Positions 47,448-60,311 of a stretch of 64,000 nt of DNA are shown piece after piece; the first letter of the stretch is position 1; each line of letters opens with the position of its first letter. The notes under the pieces were generated by a model. It had not been told where the DNA came from. It saw only the letters and a list, made by a program, of their open reading frames with translations, and made no database searches. This DNA is from Paramyrothecium sp. XJ0827. Taxonomy: Eukaryota > Ascomycota > Sordariomycetes > Hypocreales > Stachybotryaceae. The DNA is taken from positions 186,001 through 250,000 of the forward strand of contig JAJFPB010000005.1 of the NCBI GenBank assembly GCA_020881915.1, in the 5' to 3' direction. A program made the translations under genes and the position numbers.

Positions 47448-49391
47448 ATGGTCTTGATTAGCACCCTCCTATGCCTCGCGGGCATCGCAGCCGCGCATCC
47501 GCAAAGGTCTTTGAGCATCACGAAACGTGCGGCACTTCTCACAAGCCACAGGCTCGAAACACGATCCGAATACACTACACTCATTCAATCCCCACAAGTT
47601 ACAGAGATTCTGAAGCGTGATGGAGCACAGGATCTCGACTACGTCAAGGTCGCGACTTTGAAACTACAGGAGGTTGCTCCAAACGTCACTTTTCGTCTGA
47701 TTGACGACCACTACGTCGGCACCAATGGTGTTGCACACGTCCATTTCCAGCAGACCATTGACAATATCGATGTGGATAATGCCAACTTCAATGTCAACGT
47801 ATGCAATGTTCTGTCGCCGTTCGTCACCTTGCCAAGCTCACATGCAAGCAGATCTTGAAGAGTGGAGACGTCCTGTCATTTGGAGACTCACTCAGCAGAG
47901 CCTCTTCTGAGGTACAGGTTGCCGAAGACAAAGTTGAAATCCAACCGCTTGCTGCATTCCAGTCTGCGATCGACTTGCTCCATCTTCCCATCACCGAAAC
48001 TGCCAACGCGCGCATCAAGGAAACATCAACCGGCTACAAAGTCCAGGGCGTAAAGGGCGTTATAGGAAGCCCGACTATCCGACTGGCCTATGTAAACAAG
48101 AACGATCGGCTCGTCCTTACTTGGAGGGTAGAAATAGACATTGAGTCAAATTATCTGGTGACGTATATTGATGCAACATCCGGGTCCGACATTGTCGGAG
48201 TCATCGACCACACCAGTGCGGCGACTTACGAAGTATTGTAAGTGCGATCCCGCTGTTTTCGTCATCTGAGCTAATGGATACAGCCCCTGGGGCCTGCTGA
48301 ATCCAACCGAGGGCTCACGTCAGGTCCTGGTCAACCCCGAAGATATCTCGGCCTCGGCCTTCGGGTGGCACAACGATGGCAGCCAGAGCTACACAACTCT
48401 ACGTAGCAACAACGTCGTGTTTGAGCCCAGTCATTCACCTCCTAACAGTCCGTCGTTGATTTTCACATACCCCTACTCGCCAAGCGAAGCGGCCTTGTCT
48501 CTCAACGCGGCGCTCACTCAAGGGTTCTACACTATTAACAAATTCCATGACATCCTTTATGCTCTAGGATTCAATGAGGCGGCCGGTAACTTTCAGACAT
48601 CAAACAACGGAAAGGGGGGTAGAGGGAATGATCCGATTCGACTTGATATCCGCACTAGTGTTCCTGGAACCATCACGACTCCCGGGGATGGATCAAGCCC
48701 TCTTCTCAGGATGGGTATTTCGGGTACCCGAGATGGCATTTTTGAAGCAACAATTCTCCTCCATGAGTATCAGCATGCGGTGTCTACCCGCCTTCTAGGA
48801 GGAGGGGCTACTACAGGATGTTGGTCGGGCAACGACGGACTATCCATCAATGAAGGCTACTCTGACTTCGTACCCACGCTGCTGCGGGTAAAGATGACCG
48901 ACACACGAGAGACCCGGTATACCATCGCGGACTGGTACATGGGCACACCGCTTGGTCTGCGCTCCCACTACATCACGACTAATCAGCAGGTATCACCTCT
49001 TACATTTGCAACTCTCAACACCCTGACGGGAGGAGGTTTCGATCTTGCCACGATTTGGGCAATCGCTCTGCATGAGATCTTCTGGAATTTGGCAGACAGG
49101 TACGGTATCGGCGACGTGGAAAAGGTCACACTTGACGCCAATGGTGTGCCTCAGGGCGCTCGATATCTTCTTCTGAAGCTGGTTCTTGACAGCTTGGCGT
49201 TGACGCCGTGCCGACCGCACCATCTACAGGCTCGCGATGCTCTGGTGCAGGCGGACCAGGTCCTGACTGGAGGCGCAAATCGGTGTGCCATTTGGAAGGG
49301 CTTTGCAAAGCGAGGCTTCGGTACAGATGCTGTTCGGGGCTCGGGTGCTACCTCGAGAGTGAATGGCTTTACAGTACCTCAGGGATGTTAA
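47448..49391 (+). CDS. Secreted fungalysin-like metalloprotease (M36)
   Basis: Exons 47448-47798, 47852-48237 and 48284-49391 encode 614 residues. The signal peptide MVLISTLLCLAGIAAA precedes an FTP-type propeptide (VAHVHFQQTIDNIDVDNANF). The mature domain begins near TTLRSNNV and shows FYTINKFHDILYALGFNEAAGNFQ, the zinc site LLHEYQHAVSTRLLGG (HExxH) and the third ligand in SINEGYSDF, as in family M36. The usual family zinc motif is HEYTHG, so the Thr-Gly pair is replaced here by Gln-Ala. The first intron ends in GCAAGCAG, a tandem acceptor that allows one extra Gln without a frameshift. It is an extracellular zinc protease for protein breakdown. Confidence 0.9.
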
Positions 49392-51569
49392 GCAAAGGTT
49401 GTAACCATTAGAGGCCGCGGACGTCAATTTCACGTAGATGTCAGTACACAACACCCAAAGTCGCCAGTGTAAACCGCCACCTAGCATGCGCAATGAATTA
49501 GGGAATTATTCTACCATCGCAAGCCGTGGTCACGTTGCATTTGGTGGGTTGCTTTCGCTAACGCTTCGATGTTTGAACAATCACCAAGGCTGTCTATGCG
49601 GTAGTTGACACCTGGTGGCCACAACACTCTGGCATACTGACTTTCCAGCTTTCTTTGAAGCTCAAGAACTCGTAATATAGGCAGGCAGGACGTGGCATCG
49701 AGAATTCGATGCTCGTTCTTCCGAGTCTGTATTATGACCGGGTTCTGATGCAGGGCGAGCGTGGGACAGACTGCGACGTACCAACCTTGATCCTCTTCGT
49801 CGATATACTAGATATCAATTACTCACAAGTTGCCGGTATATGATGAATGCGTCATTACACATCAACTTGAACCAAAGTCGCATTGTACACACTCGCTCGC
49901 GCTAAGACGGTGTAGAGAATACTCTGAGGTCGACACGAGCAAAAAGCACTGCAGTCATCTCTAGGTTTCCAGGGAAGAAAGTAATGAATCTATTACCACA
50001 TCTCACTGTCAAGAAATGATTTTGTTTCTCTTTTCTGAGCCTAGACAAGTAACGGCTGGTCCAAGTTGCCCAACACATTCTCCTTAATCAAGCCGTCCCA
50101 CTATTCATTTGCCCTTGAACAACAATCTCGGGGCGATCGGCCGGTGTCATGCCATTTCAGTCATCACAATACCCACCGCAAGCCCCAATTTTGTTGATGG
50201 AAAATTGTTTATCAACTGCTGATTGGCAAGCTCTACGCCCTTACTTCTTCCGGTCAGAGACCGGTAGTGATCGACGGTCAGCAGAGCAAAAGGCCGCACT
50301 CCGACCTGTCAAGCCTATCCCTTCACGATTCCAGTCCAGTCCAGGTTATTCCTCCACTAAAGTCGCGTTATTTTCTGCATGCTGGACGATCATAATGTAT
50401 AATGGCTTTGAGAGTCTGGGGTAGAGCGCTGCGACATCGTGGGCTGTATTCTACCTTAATGCGCGAGATATTAACCAGCTATAGTTCCATAATGACGTCA
50501 CGTTTTGGTGGAGGACGCTGCCATGTGGGCAAATGCCGGCAATGCCGTCGTTGAGCCAGTCTTCGCATCCACAAACCTTAGAGACTCTTTCCAGATGGAG
50601 AGCAGTAGATTCCCCAGTCAAGAAGAATTTCTACGTCCTAGCAAGCGCAGTAACTATCAATGGTACTCGATCAACATTTTCCGGGGGCCTCAGAGATCTC
50701 GTCCGTTCGAAAAGGAAATCCCATCGATACTCATATGCCTTACATAGCCATAAGCGGACTTGATCATCCACAAGTTTGCGCTTGGTTTCTGCCAAATGTC
50801 AGTCCGCATGTTGATCAGTACAAGGCCGGGTTTGGGAGTCAGCCAGGTTCCGTGTCGATCGCTGCTCACAGCCACGCCTAGCATACTCGGACCAAAGGCC
50901 TAGGATTCCACGAAACAAACCCATGAAATCCGAGTGGGAACGATAAGAAAGGTCACGCATACTCTTGAAGAGGCAATGCTCGACGTCCTCAAATGTATCC
51001 TGCCAAGCTGTTTCTTATGGAGACTTTTCATATAGAGTAAACGGCTCCTTTAAGCTTAAAGCGGGTATTGTTTCATGTCGTCTCGCTGGGTCCTTGCCTC
51101 ATCCACTTCGCGTCCCTGGCAGATGGCTCATCCCCGGCTTTAATTCTCCGCCACCCCTTTAGGACATTACCCCTGACCAGACGTATCCGCCAACGGTTCC
51201 ATCGTCCTATCTTTCGGCCGACTCCCCTGAAACTTGATTGAGAAAGACAGGATGACGGGAGGCCCGTGGTGGATAACAGAGCCAATCAGATGAACAACCG
51301 GTCTTCGGGGTGGACTGGCGCTTTGAAACCCACACAGCTGTCAATGCCAGAGGTGGATTGATCGTCAGAAGAAGAGCAATGATAGCAGAAGGCTCAGTTT
51401 GGTGAGGAAACCCGCCGGCTACCAAGTATATAAAGCGACAAAACTCCCCTCTACTAAACAGTTGACTCCTTCTTCACAGCTCCAATCAGCTCCTCTCTTG
51501 ACAACAACTAGACAACAGTCTTGATCGACGATCCTCATCTCGAATAACCCCGGTCTTTTCACTTTCAAC
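49392..51569. other. Intergenic region with the PL3 promoter
   Basis: About 2.2 kb without a supported gene. The right end holds a CCAAT at 51281 and a TATA box at 51427, both suited to the pectate lyase gene. Confidence 0.5.
51427..51434 (+). promoter_or_regulatory. TATA box of the PL3 pectate lyase gene
   Basis: TATATAAA lies 136 bases before the ATG, with a CCAAT pentamer about 145 bases further upstream. This is a good fungal core-promoter layout, inferred from sequence. Confidence 0.5.
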
Positions 51570-52314
51570 ATGCATTCCGCAGGACTTCTCTCCCTTGCCG
51601 CTGCCCTGCCCGCAGCCATGGCCTGCCTTGGCTACGAGGGTGGCCTTCCTCAGTCCAGTGGCAGCAAGAGCCTCAGCGAGCCTCAGTATATTTCTGCTGG
51701 TGAGACCTTCGACGCCGGTTGGGTCAAGTACGACCGTGGTGTTCCCTGTGGCGGCCAGGGCGAGGGTGGTGAGGCCGACACGGTCTTCGTCCTTGAGGAT
51801 GGTGCCACTCTCCGTAACGTCATCATTGGCGCCGACCAAGGTGAAGGAATCTACTGCTTGGGCTCTTGCAACCTTGAATTCGTTTGGTTCGAGGATGTCT
51901 GCGAGGATGCCATCTCCATCAAGGGTGACGGCACAGCCAACATCATTGGAGGTGGCGCCTACCATGCTTCCGATAAGATCATCCAGCACAACGGCTGCGG
52001 CCATGTTAACGTCGTCAACTTCTATGCTGAGGACTACGGCAAGGTCTACCGCTCCTGCGGTAACTGCTCGGGCAACTGTGCTCGTTCCGTCCACATGGAG
52101 GGAGTTACTGCTAAGGATGGCGGTGAGCTGATGGGCATCAACACCAACCTGGGAGACAAGGTTCGTGACAAGGCCCAAGTTTCGAAGACGTTATACTGAC
52201 AAGGTCCAGGCAACCTACTCCAACAACTGCTTCCCCAAGACTCAATGTCAGGCATACGAGGGCTGCGACAAGGCCAACGGCGACTGCGAGCCCGAGAAGG
52301 CTGGTACCTGCTAA
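51570..52314 (+). CDS. Secreted pectate lyase (PL3)
   Basis: Exons 51570-52160 and 52210-52314 encode 231 residues, a usual size for PL3. The signal peptide ([18 protein letters not shown]) is followed by the beta-helix core with [39 protein letters not shown] and [13 protein letters not shown]. Next come the catalytic-face block [22 protein letters not shown] and the Cys-rich C terminus. PL3 enzymes cleave polygalacturonate by calcium-dependent beta-elimination outside the cell. The intron of 49 bases has a CTGAC branch site; reading through it would end the protein early at 52199. Its coding frame uses C-ending codons more strongly than most neighbours, which suggests high expression. Confidence 0.93.
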
Positions 52315-53243
52315 ATCTGATTATGAGCAGAGGCACAAGCTGGTATTTGTGCAATGCTGAAGAGGCGGCACTTGGAATTGCTGACGATTAAGGGAGTTTT
52401 TATCCTGTATATACTTGGATATGTGTCACATACTTGATCCGGAGGAACGGAAGTACATTCTCGTAGACTCAATCTACAACCATTCTGGTATTCTCTCGGG
52501 CTTCTCAACTCGTGCTTACTCGCCCTGAAAGTTTGACATTGTGGCTCTAAGAGTTTAAGGAATTCACACATCACAAGTGCAAGAGCACACGGAACATCTG
52601 ACGTGCTCCGTATGATCAAGAATCACTCCAAGCGTCATGAGTGTAGAGGGGTATAATTGTATACAAGCAGGCTGTGAGCCCAGCATGTCCGTGGCCAACA
52701 GTCCCAGTGTGGCCTAGAAACGAGCATTCGTAAGCCAGTTCGCAGCTCAACTCTGGCTTTAGAATGTTGGACAAAACTCTCCCGGGAGAGTCTTTTTATC
52801 ACTCCGCGCTGACCTTCGTTTCTTCAAAATGGACGGTCCGCGTCTTCTTCAGGTCGCCTAGGAAAAATGTCCTCAATTCTGATCAATGTGAAGCACAACC
52901 TCTCCAAAGGTTACTTTGATACGCTATAAAACGTGGAAAAGAAAGTTCACTCAAAACTCAAACATTCTAGAAATTACAGCCTAATTACATTCCTAGCCGC
53001 CTTGTGCAATCGCTACACCGTTAACTGCTGGCCTCACTGTTGAACGCAGTGTCCCTACCCTATGCTTCATTAGATTCTGTGACGGGAATGCCATCTTACC
53101 TAATCCGTCTCGGCATCCATCGCGTCCCCACTCCAACCTCCAACTCATTACAGATCCACAAGATCAACAGCCGCAGAAGCGACAGCGTGTATGCATGCCG
53201 TTGTGGCCGGAGATAATTGCCATTGATTATCTCAGCTACCACC
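52315..53243. other. Intergenic region
   Basis: About 0.9 kb between the pectate lyase and the Dal5-like transporter gene. No gene is supported. Confidence 0.5.
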
Positions 53244-55236
53244 ATGGGCCCCACACGCAGCCCTACATCGGATCAAAGTGACGACATGTCTAGGTCTCCA
53301 TTGACGCTTGACCGTCACCCTCTGCTGGATGCCGCAGGAGCTGCCGTCGCTGATGATGAAGAGGCCATGCAACTGTCGTTCTTCGACGCGCAACACGGGC
53401 CCCGTGCTACCGCTTATCGTCGCGGCGACGGCGGCGGCGATGCGGCCGCTGCGCTGATGCGAAGGATGGGCGTGTCGCCGGAGCGTCGCGTCAAGATCAC
53501 GGCCGAGGACGACACTCGCGTCCTTCGTCGCATTGACCATGTCGTACTGCCACTGATGCTTGGCGTCTACTTTCTCCAGAGTAATGCTTCAATCTAAAAA
53601 CGACTTGAACTTTCTCTAATCACGAACGCAGGCTTGGACAAGGCTACGCTTGCGTACGCCAGTATCTTCGGCCTCATCGAAGACACCGGCCTCGAAGGCG
53701 ACCAGTTCTCCTGGCTGGGCTCCATTGTCTACATTGCCCAGCTCATCGCCCAGTTTCCTCTAGCATGGCTGCTCGTCAAGTTGCCGATTGGCAAATTCAC
53801 CAGCTGCATGGTCATTCTCTGGGGCGCCACCCTCGCCCTTATGGCTTCCGCCAACACCTTCCAGAGTCTGTTGTTCGCGCGCTTTTGGCTTGGTGCGTTT
53901 GAAGCAAGCATTGCCCCAAGCTTCGTGGCCATTACGCAAATGTTCTGGCGTCGACGAGAACAGCCGCTTCGCATGTCCTACTGGTATGCGATGAACGGGT
54001 TTACTGGCATGGTACGACTGTCCATTCTTGTCTGGCGGATCCGTGCTAACCATGTTGCAGTTTGGAAGTTTGTTTACCTGGGGATTGGCGCAACTATCGC
54101 TTGGGCTGAGGCCGTACCAGGTATGACTAAATTGCCATCTTGCCAATACATGCTGATCAAGAGTCGCAGACCATCTTTCTTTTTTTCGGCGTCGTCACCA
54201 TCTTATTCTCGTTCGTGCTATTTAGGTACATGCCCGACTCACCCGCAGAGGCAAAGTTCCTCAATAAACACGACAAGCTCATCGCCATTGAGCGTCTAAG
54301 GGTGAATCAGACGGGCGTCCTGTCGCGCCAATGGCGATGGGACCACCTCTGGGAAACCTTGCGCGACCTCAAGACCTGGCTGTGGTTTGCTCTTGTCTTC
54401 TCCATTTCGTACGGCTATCATACTGAACCTACTCCTGCTTGGCGTTTGCTGACTGTCCCAGCGTCCCTTCTGGCGGGGTGTCCACATTTGGTCCTCTTCT
54501 CGTCAAGTCATTTGGCTTCGAATCGCTCCAGGCCATCCTCTTCAACATTCCTTTCGGAGCTGTGCAGCTGATGGCCACTGTCGGCGGCGCGTTCCTGGCC
54601 ACAAAGTATCACAAGAAAGGCCCAGTCATTGCCGGCCTCACCCTGGCACCAATCGCCGGATGCATGATCATGTTGGCAACACCGCGTACGCCTGATCGCA
54701 AGTCCACCCTTTTGTTCGGCTACTACCTGATTTCCGTTTACCCCGGAACCAGTATGTTTTCCATTGCCCTCGATGACAATGTGTGCTGATCGTTCAAAGT
54801 ACCCCTCATGTACTCATGGTCTTCGTCCAACACTGGTGGTGATACCAAGGGAAAGTGCACTGCCGCAGTTCTCTTCGTAGGCCAGTCCCTCGGCAACATC
54901 ATCGGCCCTCAACTCTACAGACCCTCAGACGCGCCCGAGTATTTTCAGGGGCTGCAGTCAAACTTGATGCTCTACTGTGCCATTGTTGTGTTGGTCGGCC
55001 TCTCGAGCGCTTATCTGGCCTATCTCAATCGTAACCATAGCCGCCGACGCATCGCGGCAGGTAAGGAAGCCGTTGTTGTGGATTACAGCTTGTACACCTC
55101 GGAAGACGCGGACCGGCTACGCAGGACCAGAGATGATGGCCGGCAAACCGAGGATGGCGATGCTGATGCTGTGGGCGCCCACGCCTTTGATGATTTGACG
55201 GATCTACAGAATGACGAGTTCATATTTGTATTATGA
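53244..55236 (+). CDS. MFS transporter of the allantoate permease (Dal5-like) family
   Basis: Exons 53244-53580, 53632-54011, 54061-54120, 54170-54408, 54462-54751 and 54800-55236 encode 580 residues. The first ~95 residues are a hydrophilic cytosolic tail. The family blocks are RRIDHVVLPLMLGVYFLQSLDKATLAYAS, RFWLGAFEASIAPSFV, LFRYMPDSPAEAKFL, VPSGGVSTFGPLL, MYSWSSSNTGGDTKGKC and GNIIGPQLY. These proton-coupled permeases take up organic anions such as allantoate, ureidosuccinate or vitamins; the substrate here is unknown. One exon is only 60 bases long (54061-54120). The gene converges on the BYS1-type gene, with about 160 bases between them. Confidence 0.92.
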
Positions 55237-55396
55237 TACCACTTCGGCAAGGTGGAACAAAGCCTTCTGTTTTCATTTTTGTGGTACAATGTTACTGTAT
55301 GCAAAACTATCTCTTTCGATTGATACCCACCTTCACTAAACACCCGTGTTTTCATAGACAAGTCAATGGCCGCCAGAGTCCAACCTCGAAATGTCG

Positions 55397-55864
55397 TCAA
55401 GCCGCACACAGAGTCAAAGTCACGTCCTTATCGGCCGCACACACTTTGACCTGGCTACCCTTGGGGGGCGTACCGTCCGTCCACACAATCGAGGGGCAGT
55501 TGTTGTTGGCACTCTTCTCGACCAGCTTCCGGCCGGAGAAGGCGTTGCCAAAAACGCTGCTCAGATCGTACCACACCTGGCTGCCGTCGAGGCTGTAGGC
55601 GTAGTTGAGCTGCGGGGCTCCCGTGTAGAGCCCGTCGGCGTTGCGGGTCACCTTGATGGCGATGCCACCTGTGACGGGGTCGCGATGGAATGTCTCCTCG
55701 TACTTGCCGCCCTTGGCCTTGAGGGTGTAAGGGCCGTTGATCTTGGAGTCGACTGACCAAGCCGTGGCATCGAAGGTGCAGTTGTTGACAACGCGGGCCT
55801 TGCCGACCGCATGGACGAGTGGCGACGCGAGCGTCAAAATGAAGAGTGCAGAGTTGAACATCAT
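55397..55864 (-). CDS. BYS1-domain secreted protein
   Basis: A single exon of 155 residues starting MMFNSALFILTLASPLVHA, a clear signal peptide; the second Met codon (55861) is an alternative start. The mature protein shows GKARVVNNCTFDATAWSV, GPYTLKAKGGKYEETFHRDP, GGIAIKVTRNADGLYTG and DGSQVWYDLSSVFGNAFSG, and ends CPSIVWTDGTPPKGSQVKVC and a paired-Cys tail. This matches the BYS1 (Blastomyces yeast-phase-specific) family, a small thaumatin-like beta-sandwich fold common in secreted proteins of plant- and animal-associated fungi. The biochemical role is unknown. A TATAAAAG box lies about 90 bases upstream. Confidence 0.92.
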   Translation of the reverse strand: MMFNSALFILTLASPLVHAVGKARVVNNCTFDATAWSVDSKINGPYTLKAKGGKYEETFHRDPVTGGIAIKVTRNADGLYTGAPQLNYAYSLDGSQVWYDLSSVFGNAFSGRKLVEKSANNNCPSIVWTDGTPPKGSQVKVCAADKDVTLTLCAA

Positions 55865-55952
55865 CTTGGTAATGGGCTGTACAATTGTGTAGAAGTTGAT
55901 GTTTCGAGCTGGGAATGGTTGCACTTTGTAACTATAGCTTGGAGTGGAGTGC

Positions 55953-55960
55953 CTTTTATA
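55953..55960 (-). promoter_or_regulatory. TATA box of the BYS1-type gene
   Basis: TATAAAAG on the minus strand, about 90 bases before the start codon at 55864. Confidence 0.45.
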
Positions 55961-58337
55961 CCCGTAACTGAGCCCATCGCATGCCTATTCCCTCCCAACG
56001 TCCAGCAATGTCATTCCACATTGAATCCGTATATGCAAAGTGCGTGTCAATAATGATCAGCTTCGTGTTAGTTGCAGCTCAAGGAATGCCCGCCGATCCA
56101 CTGCAAGACGGACAGAACCATACAAATGCTGCTTGTGGCTGAAGCTGCCGCTCAGCTCCCTCTGCTTATTCCAGATACATCACGCCTTCATATTTGTTAC
56201 TAAAGATCAAGCCGCTTAAGCGGTAGAAGCGGAATACGAAGAAGGGGAATGCAACTGCCAGTCGTCACAAGACTTGTAATACGAGATGTCTCAGAATGTG
56301 ATTGGGTAGTTTATAGGAACTGCAGCGAGAGGGGTCGCTTTTCCCCTCACATTTCAGCCAGACGACCGCACGTGTTAGGCTGACTTCGTATTCGCGAATA
56401 AGCAATCGGCGCATCTATTAGAAGCCAAAAAAAATTAGCTCATAACCCGATATGGGGTGAACATTGGTTGAATAGGGACCACGTTTTAAACCAATGCGGC
56501 GCGAGCATCCTGTCTGAGTATCGAAATGCGAGTCATGAAGCCCGCGCATTTCACCACATTGTGTCGATCATCTAAAGTGTGACGTAATGTTAATAACCGA
56601 ATGCTACTTCTCCGAGAAACTTATTTGGCGACAAGTGCTACTCTCGAATCAAGCTCACACTGAAGATCTACTTGAAGTAGGATACGGGCAACTATTGCAG
56701 GCAAAGAGGCTTCACAAACCCATAATACACAGTCCTTAAAAAATAAGCACCCAGGCCTAATCTATCTGCGTGTCTATACCCCGCACTATGACGGTTCAAA
56801 TGTGATGACATGCCATATGATTTGCCAATGATTCGTTTGGCCAGCTCCTTACTCCAATTCCTCCCTCAAGCGTGGCTCGACTGGCCACTAAGCTACTGGT
56901 CTGGAGCTGAGATAATCACACTATTGAACCAATGGCGTATATTTATGCGAAAAGTCTGTCGTGGGAAACAAACAGGAATATCAGATCTTGCCTTGTGCCC
57001 ATTGCTTTATCGCCTGGTCGATCAGCTATGGGGGCTCGCTTGTCCCTTGGCCTAAAGTAGGTCTCCTGCACCTTCCCTCACCATTTGGAGGCCGAAGTCT
57101 TAAAGGCTAAGATTTGATCATGCTCATTCTTCCTGGATGAGTCGACGGCAAAGTCCGATTTGTGTATTGTTCGCATGAATAGACAAGTTAATCTGGCGCC
57201 CGAGAAATTCGCAGTCTGTTGACTGACCATGATCGACACCGCTTAAATCTTGATCAGCCCTTGGAACCCGTCTGTTTTTACCAAAAGGTCCTCCTTGACG
57301 CCCGGGTCTTGTCACTGAAGGTGGTCCAGAGTATACACTCAATGACTTTGGAGATAAAGCTGACGCGCATGGGCATGAATTGGGCTACAGTCTACTGCAA
57401 ATTTAGCAGTACCAACCGATTAAAACTTGAAACAAATCTTTGGGAAGGTGGGGAAAAGTCTTGAGTATGTCAAGGGTGGCATTTTTCTGAAGACCGTGTA
57501 TCATGACTGACACTACCCAGCGTAGTTTCAAGATTACCTTAGTTGTCCAAAACAAACATTGGATCAGCTAGATGCACGTCATTCTCCCGCCGTCACTACC
57601 CCCTTTTTGCTACCATCCTCACTCACCGTTGTCGCCAAGTTCCAGCTCAGGGTTATGGGGCGGTCCCCAAACAAGCGACCCGTCTGGACTACGTGCACTG
57701 ACGTGTATGCTTGGAAGGTATCAGGCTTCGCAGTGCGCCCATACTTCCGGCATCAACGGCAACGCTAAGACGTTATCAGATAATTGGGGAAACAGGGTTG
57801 TTGCTCAATAGACGGTCGTCAGGAACTTGAACCGGTTATGACCGGAGGTCTAACTTATCTGCTGGCTCGGATCTAGCCTTCCATGCATCGTCTGTGCATC
57901 AGATAGTAGGATCCCCAGGAGCTCAGCATCGGAAAGGAAGGATGACTCGCGATGCACGATGATATTACGCACAGCTTGCAGCATACTACCTGGCTGGCCT
58001 ATAATGCCCGGGAGAAACCGGTCAACGTCTGGACGCTAGCGGAGTTCCGTCTCCGGCACTAATAAACTACCGACAAACTCTAGTAGCACGAGCGAATCAG
58101 GGTGTACATTCTTCATACACACGTCCCCAGAAGGGCTAGTTCGGACTCTTCCCACTTGATTTCTCACGTTCTGCATTCTCTTAGTTGGCTCAGCTCCAAC
58201 CGGCGTTCTCGTTACCCAGACGGATCCTCCCCATGGTGGCGTTATCTTTCCTCGGACGGATTCCCCACATGTTTTAGAGGAAATATCAAAGCTGGGGAAA
58301 TGCGATCTGGGGTATGGTTGATACATAGACGATAGGG

Positions 58338-58343
58338 TATAAA
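58338..58343 (+). promoter_or_regulatory. Probable TATA box of the amino-acid permease gene
   Basis: TATAAA lies 96 bases before the ATG at 58439. Confidence 0.4.
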
Positions 58344-58438
58344 TGCGTCCCCCTCAAGATGTTCTGTGTGAAAATCTATAGAATCTCATCACCGAAAACT
58401 TTCCTGGTTGAGAAAGTGATTGGTAAACCTACGTCAAG

Positions 58439-60311
58439 ATGGCCAACATTCCCATTACCCACGCGGAACACCGAACTAGTCTTGATGTAGAGGCCGCAAG
58501 TATGGGCAACAAGGAGCAATCCATGCCCATCCGCGGCCTCGAGACAAACCCGGAGACGTCTCTGGAACGTGGGCTCAAGGCTCGTCATATCACCATGATT
58601 GCCATTGGCGGCGCCATTGGCACTGGACTGATTATAGGGACGGGCAAATCGCTTGCCCAAGCAGGACCCGGGTCGTTGTTCATCTCGTACACGTTCATCG
58701 GCTTCATAGTGTTCCTGGTCATGGCCGCCATGGGTGAGATGACTGCTTGGCTGCCACTCTCGGCCGGCTTCAGTGGCTATGCAACACGATACTGTGACCC
58801 GTCACTTGGCTTCACCTTGGGATGGACGTGAGTTGCTTACTTGGTGGAGACGGAAGTGCAGCGTTACTAACCCGCTGCTTAGATACCTATTTAAATACCT
58901 CATCATGACTCCCAACCAGCTGACTGCCGGGGCTTTGGTGCTACAGTTCTGGATACCGCGGGAGAAGGTGAACCCGGGTGTATTCATTGCCATCTTCCTC
59001 GTTGCCATTGTCGTTATTAACTTCTGGGGTATTCGGTTTTTTGGAGAGTTTGAGTTTTGGCTATCGAGTTTCAAGGTCATTGTTATTATTGGCATCATGA
59101 TCTTCTCGTTGGTGTTGATCCTGGGCGGCGGGCCTGACCACGATCTTAGAGGGTTTCGACATTGGAACAGTCCGGGGTGAGTCACCTTGGCATCAGCCCT
59201 ACGGGAAGCCAGCAGCTCTGATTTCTTCCCTGCCACATGTAAGGCTCGATTTACTAACCTGTGGTAATGATTTAGTGCCTTCAAGGAGTACATCGCCACA
59301 GGGGCCTGGGGCAAGGTCCTCGGGTTCTGGTCGACCATGATCAACGCTACCTTCGCATATATGGGCACGGAACTGGTCGGCGTTACCGTTGCAGAGGCGC
59401 AGAATCCTCGTCGCACGATCCCCAAAGCCATAAAACTGACGTTCTACCGGATACTGTTCTTCTATTGTATCTCAGTACTGTTGATCGGCATGCTGGTGCC
59501 TCACAACTCGCGCGAGTTGACCTTTGCCAATAAGCAGAAGACCAGCGCATCCGCATCGCCATTTGTCGCTGCAGCGACGATTGCTAGCGTCCGAGTCGTT
59601 CCTCACATCATCAACGGGTGCATTTGCGTCTTCATCTTCTCGGCGTCAAACACGGACCTGTACATCGCTAGTCGCACGCTGTACGGCCTGGCATCCGATC
59701 AGAATGCCCCGGCGATCTTCAAGAGGACGAACAAGAGCGGGACCCCAGTCTATTCCCTCGGGGTCGCGACTGTCTTCGCTCTATTGGCATTTATGAACGT
59801 CTCGGATGACTCGACGAAGGTCTTTGGGTACTTTGTAAACCTGACCACCATCTTCGGCTTACTCACCTGGATCTCGATACTGGTTAGCCACATCTTCTGG
59901 TGTAGAGCTCGCAAGGCCCAGGGCATCTCATCTAAGTCCCTTCCGTATGTGGCCCCTTTTGGTATTCGGGGATCCTATTTCGCGATCGTCGTTTGCATCT
60001 TCATCGCACTCACCAAAAACTTTGACGTGTTCACGCGATGGAACCAGGAGCCGTTCCATGTCGAAAAGTACAAAGCTTTCATCACTGGATATATCGGTAT
60101 CCCGATGTATCTGATCATGATCTTTGGTCATAAATACTTGACCAAGTCTCGCCGTGTCCGACCTCACGAAGCCGATTTCTTCTCTGGCAAGGATATTATC
60201 GACAATGAAGAGCAGCTATTTCTAGAGCAGCAGGCTTTAAAACGGGAGTCAAACGGTCCGGTTGGCGGCTGGCAATGGACCTACAGACGGTTCCTTTCGT
60301 GGTTGTTCTAA
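58439..60311 (+). CDS. Amino-acid permease (YAT/APC family)
   Basis: Exons 58439-58827, 58883-59176 and 59276-60311 encode 572 residues, normal for yeast-type amino-acid permeases. After a ~45-residue cytosolic tail comes the APC signature LKARHITMIAIGGAIGTGLI, then helix 3 with EMTAWLPLSAGFSGYATRY, INFWGIRFFGEFEFWLSSFKV, and the GTELVGVTVAEAQNPRRTIP motif of helix 6 and the following loop. The tail after helix 12 is charged. It is a plasma-membrane proton symporter for amino acids; specificity is not readable. Both introns join in phase 2; the second is 99 bases with CTAAC before its ATTTAG acceptor. Confidence 0.94.

Larger units (their letters stand above)
55865..58438. other. Divergent intergenic region
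   Basis: About 2.6 kb between the BYS1-type gene and the amino-acid permease. No gene is supported. TATA boxes lie at both ends. Confidence 0.5.

Noticed and set aside
51486..52178. 230-codon minus-strand open frame
   Set aside because: It is antisense to the PL3 pectate lyase and arises from that gene's C-ending codon bias.
58802..59431. 209-codon minus-strand open frame
   Set aside because: It is antisense to the amino-acid permease and has no own motifs.
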